NCBI GenBank assembly: GCA_009774245.1
Contig: VSNM01000019.1
Location: forward strand, 1 to 64,000
Direction: 5' to 3'
Origin: Lachnospiraceae bacterium
Lineage (GTDB): Bacteria > Bacillota > Clostridia > Lachnospirales > Lachnospiraceae
DNA: 64,000 bases
Shown: positions 50,757 to 58,668 of the stretch, piece by piece
Position numbering within the stretch: the stretch's first letter is position 1
Layout: each line of letters starts with the position of its first letter
The notes under the pieces: generated by a model
Databases searched by the model: none
What the model saw: only the letters and a program-made list of their open reading frames with translations
What the model was told of the DNA's origin: nothing
Program-made: the position numbers and the translations under genes

Positions 50757-52559
50757 CTACCCGATCAGACACTCCTTGCCCCTGAACGCAAACCCATATT
50801 TCCTGATCTGCTCCGGTGCAATCCCTTCCGCGATCAGTTTCGCGTCATACCGCTTTTCTTCGATCTGCGCATGGGCGTTTGCGACGGTCTGTGCCAGATC
50901 TTTTTCCCGCAGGGGCTTATGCACTTTAAATTCAATAATATAGGCACAGTCCCTTTCCTTATTTTTGGGCGTCAGCATGATATCATAGCGCCCAAAACCG
51001 CTTTCCCTGTTGGACGTAATCTCAAACCGCCCGGCAAGCTCAACCATCAGTCCCAGCACAAATCCATGATAAAATGGCGAAGCATCTGCTTCGCCTTGCA
51101 AGTTTGCGCACGAGCGCAAACTTGAGCCATTAGCCGCTCCCTTGCGGTCGCGACATGAGGCTAATCGCTCCGGCGCATCATCATCTGACACGCCCTTTGC
51201 GATGTCAAAACTCGAAAAACTGTGCAGCGCTATTTTGTTCATGAACTCATTCATCATATCCACATCATTCATGAGGAGCGCCTTGATAAAATTACTGTAT
51301 GACATTTCCGCATTACCGCCAAACCAGTCCTTGATCATTTTGCGGAACATTCGTTTTGTCTCAAAATTCGTTATTGCCAGCGTGTACCATATATCGCCTT
51401 CCTCGCCTATTTCATCCTCGTCCGTATCCAGTGTTCTCACTTCCAGTACTTTCAGATAACCCGTCGCCAGCAGCAGGCTCCACACTGCGTCCGCGCTGCC
51501 GGTCAACTGGTCAAACACAATTTTTTCGTCTATTTTCGCCTCGAAGCTTTTATCCTGCAAAAGAGCTTCCATCGTCTGTTTTATGTCCGGGGCTCCCTTT
51601 TTGATCAACTGGCTCACAAGCCCATTCCCGCTTGTGTTAGACCAGTAGGCATCATATTTCCCCCTTTCGTTTATAAATGACACAATTGACCACGGATTGT
51701 ATATATCTGTGCAGGCGCCAAATGTAAACCCGTCATACCATCTCTTTACCTTCTGCTTCTGATCTCCCAGTCCCGCATTGTCAAGCGCTGTAAAGACTTC
51801 TTCTGTAAAGCCAAAAGCCGCCGCGTATTTGTCAGAGGTTGTCGTGATGACATTGAGGTTATTCATGCCTGTGAAGATGCTCTCTCTGGAGATCCTTGTT
51901 ATTCCCGTAATAAGACCTCGCTCGAGATATTCATTTGTCTTGAATGTGGAATTGAACAGACCACTAAAAAAGCTTGCAGTCTCTTCCCGGTAGCCAGAAA
52001 TCCATGCGTCGTGCATTGGCGTATCATATTCATCTAGGATAATAATTACTTTCTGACCATAATAACGATACAGGAAACTAGCCATTGCACATATTGCACC
52101 AGCCGCTAATTCACTGTTCATTCCGGGTTCTATTTTCTGAAAATATTTTTGTTCCCTTTCATTTATCATACTTCCTTCTAATAAATAGTTGTTTTTATTA
52201 TACAAATCAGTAATTACTTCTGTTATCTTGAACAGCATCTCCTGATACGTCGTCGCCTTGACATTCGCAAAGCTCAAAAAGATTACCGGGAAAGTCCCCT
52301 GAAGCTTTTTGTATTTTTCCTCCCATATGGACAAGCCTTCAAACAGATCACTCCTGCCCTCGTACTTTTTTGAGAAAAAACACTCCATCATACTCATGTT
52401 CAATGTCTTTCCAAACCTGCGTGGGCGCGTGATCAAAGTCACTTTGTCCGCATTCTCCCACCATTCCCTGATGAAATCTGTCTTGTCAATATAAAATATG
52501 TGCTGTGTCCGCACTTCCTCAAAGTCCTGATAACCGAGTCCTGCCCTGTTCTCATTCAT
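50757..52559 (-). CDS. AAA-ATPase-like/PD-(D/E)XK protein with palindromic insertion (copy 2)
   Basis: 600 residues. FYIDKTDFIREWWENADKVTLITRPRRFGKTLNMSMM (P-loop RRFGKT), IIILDEYDTPM (Walker B), RGLITGITRISRES, and the C-terminal GRYDIMLTPKNKERDCAYIIEFKV (PD-(D/E)XK). Between DAPER and FYHGFVLGL, which are adjacent in other family members as I know them, 30 residues of unrelated sequence are inserted; the DNA forms three hairpins (51076-51165). The insert falls before the nuclease domain and keeps the frame, so the protein may still work. Confidence 0.9.
   Translation of the reverse strand: MNENRAGLGYQDFEEVRTQHIFYIDKTDFIREWWENADKVTLITRPRRFGKTLNMSMMECFFSKKYEGRSDLFEGLSIWEEKYKKLQGTFPVIFLSFANVKATTYQEMLFKITEVITDLYNKNNYLLEGSMINEREQKYFQKIEPGMNSELAAGAICAMASFLYRYYGQKVIIILDEYDTPMHDAWISGYREETASFFSGLFNSTFKTNEYLERGLITGITRISRESIFTGMNNLNVITTTSDKYAAAFGFTEEVFTALDNAGLGDQKQKVKRWYDGFTFGACTDIYNPWSIVSFINERGKYDAYWSNTSGNGLVSQLIKKGAPDIKQTMEALLQDKSFEAKIDEKIVFDQLTGSADAVWSLLLATGYLKVLEVRTLDTDEDEIGEEGDIWYTLAITNFETKRMFRKMIKDWFGGNAEMSYSNFIKALLMNDVDMMNEFMNKIALHSFSSFDIAKGVSDDDAPERLASCRDRKGAANGSSLRSCANLQGEADASPFYHGFVLGLMVELAGRFEITSNRESGFGRYDIMLTPKNKERDCAYIIEFKVHKPLREKDLAQTVANAHAQIEEKRYDAKLIAEGIAPEQIRKYGFAFRGKECLIG
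51076..51165. repeat. 90-bp three-hairpin palindromic insertion in coding sequence
   Basis: Three consecutive inverted repeats: GGCGAAGCA/TGCTTCGCC (51077-51096), CAAGTTTGCGC/GCGCAAACTTG (51100-51125) and ATTAGCC/GGCTAAT with a nested CCGC/GCGG (51130-51165). The length is a multiple of three and all codons are open. I saw no second copy of this sequence in the window, but the three-hairpin layout recalls F1 and F3. Confidence 0.8.
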
Positions 52560-52656
52560 ATGACGCCCTCCTGTCTGAAATGAATTGATTTATGTTATCA
52601 GTATACATGATATCAACTTTTTTCACAACACAAGTTTTAGGAGCTGCGAATAAATA

Positions 52657-52780
52657 TACTGGCGGTCGAAAAGACTGACCGCCAGTATAATGTGATGCGC
52701 ACAGCCGCATAAGGAAATATGCCACTTCGTGGCTGCGGCTGGCGCGATACTCACGGCAGATTTCATCTGTCGTGAGTATA
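52657..52780. repeat. F3 three-hairpin element
   Basis: Hairpins: ACTGGCGGTC/GACCGCCAGT (52658-52686), GCGCACAGCCGC/GCGGCTGGCGCG (52698-52746) and ATACTCACGGCAGAT/ATCTGTCGTGAGTAT (52747-52779). Its first hairpin has a close relative in the glnA leader (26134-26163). A reading frame across it (52552-52812) has no support as a gene. Its right edge joins directly to a partial F2 element. Confidence 0.75.
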
Positions 52781-52921
52781 ACATTGCCAGATTGCGCAGT
52801 ATATGTCTTCAAGCGTGCAGGTCAAAAAACGTAGGCATAGCGGGCTATGTCGAGGCTTTTTGACCTGTGCGATTGGAGACAGAGACAAGCAAGATGGTAA
52901 AGTTATTTTTTCACAGATCCT
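52780..52921. repeat. F2 long-hairpin element, copy e, left end lost
   Basis: From 52780 the sequence follows copy b in reverse complement (AACATTGCCAGATTGCGCAG, then TATATGTCTTCAAG) with about 85 percent identity by eye and ends in CACAGATCCT. The left terminal 15-20 bases present in copy b are absent and replaced by F3. The element ends 7 bp from the HelD stop. Confidence 0.8.
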
Positions 52922-52927
52922 TATCGT

Positions 52928-54994
52928 TCACTGCACCACAAACAGCTCGTGCAGCGCCCGCGTGGCGGCGACATACAAAAGCTTGGCGAGCTTTGGATTC
53001 TCCTTGTACCCCCGCAGGTCTGGCTTCCACAGCAGCACGCAGTCAAATTCAAGCCCCTTCGTCTCCGGCACGGTGAGCACCATCACACCCTTGCTGAATC
53101 CGCTCTTGTCCGAGTCCGTGAGCGCGATCTGGCGCCCCAGGCGTTTTGTGACCGACTCCCTGTCCTCGTCGGAAAAGCAGATGACTGCCATTGTCTCATA
53201 CCCCTTCTGCCGCATGTCTGCCAGAATCTCCACGGACAGGCCTGCCGCCTCTTCCATCGAGATGCTCTCCACAAAATGCACCGGCTCGCCGTGCCTGATG
53301 ACCGGCTCGATCTTGTATGCCCCCTTTGAGGCGCTGCTCAAGATCTTTCCCGCAAAGTCCGAGATCTCGATCGTGTTGCGGTAGCTCTTTGCGAGCACAC
53401 GGAAACTGTCCGTGCTGCCGCCAAAAATCTTCTGCCGCATGTCATGCCACTCATTCATACCGCACTCATAATTGACATTCTGGGACACATCGCCCATGAT
53501 CGTAAAGAAGCAGTCTGGCAGCACTGTCCGCAGCGCATAGTACACGATCGCCCCAAAGTCCTGCGCCTCGTCGATAAACATCTGCCCGAACTCCTCGTCC
53601 GGCTTTCTCTGCAGGGTTCTATAGTAAATGACAAGCATCGCCGCAATGTCATACACGTCAAATACACCGCGCGAAATCTGCTCCGCCACAGGTGCCATGT
53701 CAATATAGTACGTTTTCCCGTACACTTCCAGAAACTGCAGGTACAGACTCACCACACTGCCCTTGTAACAGTATTTTGAAAAATAATTTTTGTACTGCGC
53801 AAGCTTCTTTTTGTAAATGCCGACTTCCTCGCGGTCCTGACACTGCAGCTTGATACGATGCCTGAGCCGCTCATCGAGCGTCACCAGCAGCCGGTTTATT
53901 GAAAAGCTGGGATTTCCCTTAATGAAATTGTCATTATTTTTCTGGGACAAAAGCATGCCGATCTCCTCATCGCACACGACACAGTTTCCAAGAATGTGGT
54001 CACGCAGCCGTTGCAGGTGCTGCTCGAGCTCCGACGCAAACAGCATCTTGCTCTTCCATGCAAAACCAGGCGACGGCGGCACGACCTTATATTTTTTCTT
54101 CCACTCCCTATGCAGCAGATGCATCAGCAGCTCGTCCATGCGCATGTGTTTCACGTCATACACGTCCAGTTCCGGCAGCCCGCCCGTGATATAGTCGATC
54201 AGGATATCGCTCCCACCCACGATACAGAACTCATTGGACATAAAACGCTCCTTGTAATTGTACATAATATAGGAAATCCTGTGCATCGCCACCGTAGTCT
54301 TACCGCTTCCGGCGACGCCCTGCACGAGAACGTTGTGAAACGGGCTCTCCCGTATGATCTCGTTCTGCTCCTTCTGGATCGTGGCAATGATGTCACCAAG
54401 CACCGCGTCCCTGTTTTTGCTCAGATACTTTACCAGCAGTTCGTCGTTTGCCGCCACGTCGCTGTCGTAAAAGCCCTGCAGGCGCCCCTCCTCAATATCA
54501 TACGTGCGTTTCAGGTTTAAGTCAATGCGATATTCCCGCCCCTTCCCATCACTGCTGCTGTCGGGAATGCTATACGTGCCCTGCCCGATTTCATTTTCAT
54601 AATACACGCTGGAAATCGGCGCCCGCCAGTCCACAATCTCGACGTTGATCTTATCGCGCAGGACGCCGTGCTTTCCGATGTAAATGGACTCAAACAGCCG
54701 CTCGTCCATATTGCGGTAATCGATCCTGCCAAAAAACGGCTTGTCGTATGCCGCCTGATTTTTGTTCAACTGGTTCAGGCTGTGCTCCTCCAGGCTCCTG
54801 GAAGTCATCATCTGGTCATATAGCTCGACATTGCCGCTCTGCACCGCGTCAAACAATTCCTTCGTCTCTTTGCGGCGCGCTTCATACTGCTGCGAATACT
54901 CTTCGATATTGGCGGCGATCAGCGACCTGCATTCCTTTAGGTGAAGTTCCTCCTTCTGCCATTCTTTGTTTTCTAATACTTTGTTATCCGACAT
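52928..54994 (-). CDS. helD: HelD-like RNA polymerase-associated helicase
   Basis: 688 residues of the UvrD/Rep superfamily. An N-terminal coiled-coil (about 8-75, WQKEELHLKECRSLIAANIEEYSQQYEARRKETKELFDAV) inserts into RNA polymerase in HelD. The 1A domain has NVLVQGVAGSGKTTVAMHRISYIMY (Walker A) and the 2A region FIDEAQDFGAIVYYAL; the end VMVLTVPETKGLEFDCVLLW and LLYVAATRALHELFV. HelD recycles stalled RNA polymerase. Length is slightly below the 750-780 residues of Bacillus HelD. Start near the clear Met in MSDNKVLENKEWQK. Confidence 0.92.
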   Translation of the reverse strand: MSDNKVLENKEWQKEELHLKECRSLIAANIEEYSQQYEARRKETKELFDAVQSGNVELYDQMMTSRSLEEHSLNQLNKNQAAYDKPFFGRIDYRNMDERLFESIYIGKHGVLRDKINVEIVDWRAPISSVYYENEIGQGTYSIPDSSSDGKGREYRIDLNLKRTYDIEEGRLQGFYDSDVAANDELLVKYLSKNRDAVLGDIIATIQKEQNEIIRESPFHNVLVQGVAGSGKTTVAMHRISYIMYNYKERFMSNEFCIVGGSDILIDYITGGLPELDVYDVKHMRMDELLMHLLHREWKKKYKVVPPSPGFAWKSKMLFASELEQHLQRLRDHILGNCVVCDEEIGMLLSQKNNDNFIKGNPSFSINRLLVTLDERLRHRIKLQCQDREEVGIYKKKLAQYKNYFSKYCYKGSVVSLYLQFLEVYGKTYYIDMAPVAEQISRGVFDVYDIAAMLVIYYRTLQRKPDEEFGQMFIDEAQDFGAIVYYALRTVLPDCFFTIMGDVSQNVNYECGMNEWHDMRQKIFGGSTDSFRVLAKSYRNTIEISDFAGKILSSASKGAYKIEPVIRHGEPVHFVESISMEEAAGLSVEILADMRQKGYETMAVICFSDEDRESVTKRLGRQIALTDSDKSGFSKGVMVLTVPETKGLEFDCVLLWKPDLRGYKENPKLAKLLYVAATRALHELFVVQ

Positions 54995-55292
54995 CGTTTA
55001 CCCATACCTTTCCAGGGACACAAATCGTCCCTTACCTGTCTATGCGCATCGGGAAAGGCTTTCCCCGGTGCGATTCCAGGTTTGTACATGTACTTCCCAC
55101 CAAAAAACATCCGTGTACTGACAGGGTTGCATGTTGTGATTGTTACAAGAAATATTATATATTGAAATAAAAAAAATACTAGACTTATATTTTGAGTTAT
55201 GATATAGTGTTGTATAGAGTCGTAAGAAAAAAACACTTTAGTCTACTAAAGTGTTTTTTGCGTTTTATCCATTTGAAGCTCCCAGCACACGC
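54995..55292. other. Intergenic region between HelD and response regulator genes
   Basis: No convincing gene in 298 bp. It holds the HelD upstream region and an intrinsic terminator at 55227-55259 for the regulator operon. A frame at 54973-55236 is not credible as a gene. Confidence 0.5.
55227..55259. terminator. Bidirectional intrinsic terminator
   Basis: AAAAAAACACTTTAG pairs with CTAAAGTGTTTTTT around a TCTA loop, with A- and T-runs on the two sides. It ends the response-regulator transcript about 34 bp after its stop. Confidence 0.9.
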
Positions 55293-55745
55293 CTAATTCT
55301 TCATCATGCGCTCGACCTCTAACAGCGACATTCCCTCCATGCTGACGTTGACTGCTACCGGTTTGTGCTCCTTATGCTGCTGCAGCACGCGCTCGATGCG
55401 CCTGCGCAGGTCGTCCCCCTGGAATGGCTTGAGCACATAGTCGTAAATCCCAAGCTTGGAGCTCCGCACGACGGTCGCCTTGTCCTGCTTTGACGTGATC
55501 ATGATTACAGGAATATCGCTGCACTTGCTCATCCCACGGATTTCCTTTAACGTCTCCAGCCCGTCCTTCTGCGCCATCTGGATATCGAGCAGGATGAGGT
55601 CCGCCTGTTCCCGCCGCAGGTACTGCAAGGCGCGCGAGCCGGAATTGACCGGAATAATCTCATAATATCGCTTTAGCTCCTGCTCGATCGTGGCAAGACT
55701 GATACTGTTGTCGTCCACCGCCAAAATTTTCTTTTTATCCATCAT
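55293..55745 (-). CDS. Single-domain response regulator with C-terminal tail
   Basis: 150 residues: a receiver domain (ILAVDDNSISLATIEQEL, LILLDIQMAQKDG with the phosphoacceptor Asp, MITSKQDKATVVRSSK, YDYVLKPFQGDDLRRRIERVLQ) and a short tail VSMEGMSLLEVERMMKN instead of a DNA-binding domain. It probably receives phosphate from the upstream hybrid kinase and acts through protein contacts. It starts 20 bp after the kinase stop. Confidence 0.9.
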   Translation of the reverse strand: MMDKKKILAVDDNSISLATIEQELKRYYEIIPVNSGSRALQYLRREQADLILLDIQMAQKDGLETLKEIRGMSKCSDIPVIMITSKQDKATVVRSSKLGIYDYVLKPFQGDDLRRRIERVLQQHKEHKPVAVNVSMEGMSLLEVERMMKN

Positions 55746-55765
55746 GTTCCTGTTCTCCTTTTACA

Positions 55766-58639
55766 TTATATATTTGTTTTCAATATTTTTAACAAATCCC
55801 GCAGTTCATTTTCCGCCGCCTCGTCCTCGTACAGTTTCAGCAAGCCCTGTATCTGAACCAGCTTTGTCTCCACGTCGGGCGAAAGACGATACCGCAAAAC
55901 TTCCTCAATCTTATGGGCGCAGTCTTTGGCATGAAAATTTTCCAGACTCTCCAGCGCATCCTGTATTTCCTGTACCAGCAGCGTCCGTTCCAGCTCCTGT
56001 CCCCGATTTTCATCCACGCACTTTTCCTTTCGGTTCTTTTCCAGAAATTCGGAAATGTACGCAATCTGCGCTTCATACTCATCCAATAGCTGCTGCACAT
56101 GCTTATCCACAAAGCCGGTGTCCCCACGGTTTACCGCCCGCTCCTGTTCACTGGCGTTGGCGGAAACGCTCATTGCACCGACGTTTGCGGACGCGCTCTT
56201 TAACCCATGCACCTCAATCCTGTAATTTTCATAATCCCGCTGCTCCCAGAGCGTGCGCAGGACTGTGAGCTTGCGCTCCCCGTCAAGGCAGTACAGATCC
56301 AGCAGTTCGAAGTAATCCGCCACGCTGCCCGTGGAATGCCCGACAACCTCATCCGTGTCGATTCCCTCTATGACGATTGACTCAAAGTCCCTGCGCCTGT
56401 CCTCGTCATCTCCCAGTATATTCAGCCAAACCTTACCTGCCGTCCGCTTTTCTGCCGGAATCCACCGCAGCAGCGCCTCATGCAGCGACCGCCTGTCCAG
56501 TGGTTTTGTGATAAAGTCCTGGAAACCGCTCTGTAAAAAAGTCTCGCGGACGCCCTCCATCGCATTGGCCGTCAGCGCGATGATCACCGCCCGACTCCCG
56601 TTTTCCCCACATTCGCCGCGGATAATCTGTGCCGCCTCGATTCCGTCCATCTCCGGCATCATATGATCCATGAAAATAATATCGTACTGCGTCCCACGTA
56701 CAAGCTCGACCGCCACCATTCCGCTTTCCGCCTCATCGATTGCCAGACCATACGACTGCAGGAAAATCCGCGCAATCTTCCTATTGACCGGGTTGTCATC
56801 CACCACCAGCACCCTGCAGTCCTCCGCGATAAACGGCTCTAACTCCTCCTCCTGCCTGACTTCCATCTCCACGGCCTCGGACAGCGGCCTGCTGTCCACA
56901 ATCCTAAGCGGGATTTCCACTGTAAACGTCGTCCCCTCACCGTACATGCTCTCCACGCGGATTGTTCCCTGCATCATCTCAACCAAACGCTTTGTGATGG
57001 CAAGCCCCAGCCCCGTTCCCTCCACAGTGCGGTTCTGTCTGGAATCAACCTGTTTGAAATTGTCAAATATCCCTTCCAGATCCTCCTCCCTGATGCCGCA
57101 CCCCGTATCCGCAATTTTAAAAAACAGGCGTTCCATATCCTCTGCCGTTCCGCGCTCGCCGGTGACAGTGAATGCAATATGACCTTTCTTTGTAAATTTC
57201 AGCGCGTTATTCAGGATATTGATCAATATCTGCTTTATCCTGCCCTCATCGCCCAGATACACGCAGGGAATCGCCTGGTCAAACTCCCGTTTTAGCGGCA
57301 GTCCTCTCTGTGATGCAACGACATCCATCATGTTCAGTACCTCGTCCAGCATGGATTTGACGGGAAACTCCGTCAGCACCAGCTCCATCTTGCCCGCCTC
57401 CACCTTGGACAGGTCGAGAATGTCATTGATCAGCGCCAGCAGGTTGCACGAAGCAGACTTGATGTCGCAGGCATACTCATACACCTTCCGCCCCCTGCTC
57501 TCCTCCATGATAATGTCGCTCAGTCCCACGATCGCGTTCATCGGCGTGCGGATCTCATGGGACATATTTGCCAGAAACGCGCTCTTCGCAATATTGGCCT
57601 GCTCCGCCTGTTCCCGCACCCGTTTGATTTCTTCTATATACTCCCGCGTCTCCGTCACGTCAAAAATAAGGACGACGTACCCCTTATTTTTACCGAATTT
57701 ATCCAGAATCAGCTCGACATGCCACTGATAAAAATAGTTGTTCAGACAAAATTCGCCCTTCGCGTCCTCGCCGAACATATCCTCCGGGAAACCAGCCAGC
57801 GTCTCAATCGACTTTCCGATCATCAGACCATTCAAATCTGCAAAAATCTCTGTCGCCGCCTTGTTATAGTTCGTGATCTGCCTTTGTTCGTCCAGCGCGA
57901 TCACGGCGTCGCTCATGCTGTCGAGCAGGATTCCATATGCCAGGCTGCTGAAATCGTATACCTTCTGACTCCAGATAAGAATCGCCACACCAGAAAGCAT
58001 AAGCCCCAGGACAACCGGAGTCGGATCAAACGCCCGCGTCAGTTTCAAGGCGTAAATCCCCAGCGCCCCTACTGGCAGAAACGAGAGGGCAAGGATCAGC
58101 CTGCACCTGCGGTCCGCAGCATACTCCGGCTTTTTGATGCAGACCTGTGTCAAGGCATACAGGGACATAAGATACGGAATAATCGTTCCGCACAGCATAA
58201 ATCCCCAGTACCCCGGCCCATAATCCAGCCGCAGATAGCCTTGTCCGCTTACCGTTTCTATCCATTCTATGTTACGATAGTACAACCGATGCCGTTCACA
58301 CGTGAAAACAAGAAAAATAATAAAGACATCAGCTATCTTCAAAATACGAAAAACCCCATTCGGCGTCTTTTCATAACAATAGCTGAATATGAAATAACAA
58401 TAACTGATCGGAATCGTCAGCGACCCGATATACTGTACCTTGACCGCGACGACGGCGGCCTCCAGTGCAGGCGCCGTCAGCTCCAACAGATACCCCGCAT
58501 TCTGTATCAGCGCGCCCATCAGAAAACACTGCATCAGCTTCTGCTCACGCGCCCCGTCGCCCCTGAGCACAAGCATCAGCGCCGCGATGACCATACCGAT
58601 GCCAAAAATCTCAATCCCTACAAACGCAACACCCATCAT
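55766..58639 (-). CDS. Hybrid sensor histidine kinase with 7TM input and Hpt-like end
   Basis: 957 residues: seven membrane helices (about 1-220, HisKA_7TM type), a PAS-like domain (235-330, NYNKAATEIFADLNGLMIGKSIETLAGF), HisKA with ANMSHEIRTPMNAIVGLSDII, HATPase with NILNNALKFTKK and GTGLGLAITKRLVEMM, a receiver domain (RVLVVDDNPVNRKIARIFLQSYG, FMDHMMPEMDG), and a C-terminal helical domain with HGLKSASANVG that is an Hpt phosphotransfer motif. It forms a full phosphorelay. It lies between an EAL protein (29 bp upstream) and a response regulator (20 bp downstream), suggesting one operon coupling sensing to c-di-GMP. Confidence 0.93.
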   Translation of the reverse strand: MMGVAFVGIEIFGIGMVIAALMLVLRGDGAREQKLMQCFLMGALIQNAGYLLELTAPALEAAVVAVKVQYIGSLTIPISYCYFIFSYCYEKTPNGVFRILKIADVFIIFLVFTCERHRLYYRNIEWIETVSGQGYLRLDYGPGYWGFMLCGTIIPYLMSLYALTQVCIKKPEYAADRRCRLILALSFLPVGALGIYALKLTRAFDPTPVVLGLMLSGVAILIWSQKVYDFSSLAYGILLDSMSDAVIALDEQRQITNYNKAATEIFADLNGLMIGKSIETLAGFPEDMFGEDAKGEFCLNNYFYQWHVELILDKFGKNKGYVVLIFDVTETREYIEEIKRVREQAEQANIAKSAFLANMSHEIRTPMNAIVGLSDIIMEESRGRKVYEYACDIKSASCNLLALINDILDLSKVEAGKMELVLTEFPVKSMLDEVLNMMDVVASQRGLPLKREFDQAIPCVYLGDEGRIKQILINILNNALKFTKKGHIAFTVTGERGTAEDMERLFFKIADTGCGIREEDLEGIFDNFKQVDSRQNRTVEGTGLGLAITKRLVEMMQGTIRVESMYGEGTTFTVEIPLRIVDSRPLSEAVEMEVRQEEELEPFIAEDCRVLVVDDNPVNRKIARIFLQSYGLAIDEAESGMVAVELVRGTQYDIIFMDHMMPEMDGIEAAQIIRGECGENGSRAVIIALTANAMEGVRETFLQSGFQDFITKPLDRRSLHEALLRWIPAEKRTAGKVWLNILGDDEDRRRDFESIVIEGIDTDEVVGHSTGSVADYFELLDLYCLDGERKLTVLRTLWEQRDYENYRIEVHGLKSASANVGAMSVSANASEQERAVNRGDTGFVDKHVQQLLDEYEAQIAYISEFLEKNRKEKCVDENRGQELERTLLVQEIQDALESLENFHAKDCAHKIEEVLRYRLSPDVETKLVQIQGLLKLYEDEAAENELRDLLKILKTNI

Positions 58640-58668
58640 TCTATCTCACCATTCCCCTTGAAATCGAC

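Noticed and set aside
52552..52812. 86-codon open frame on the minus strand
   Set aside because: It lies across the F3 hairpins and the edge of F2 copy e; its translation is a readout of the repeat, with no ribosome binding site or recognisable domain.
54973..55236. 87-codon open frame overlapping the HelD start
   Set aside because: It overlaps the strong HelD start in another frame, is dominated by AT-rich leader sequence and ends without domain signals.
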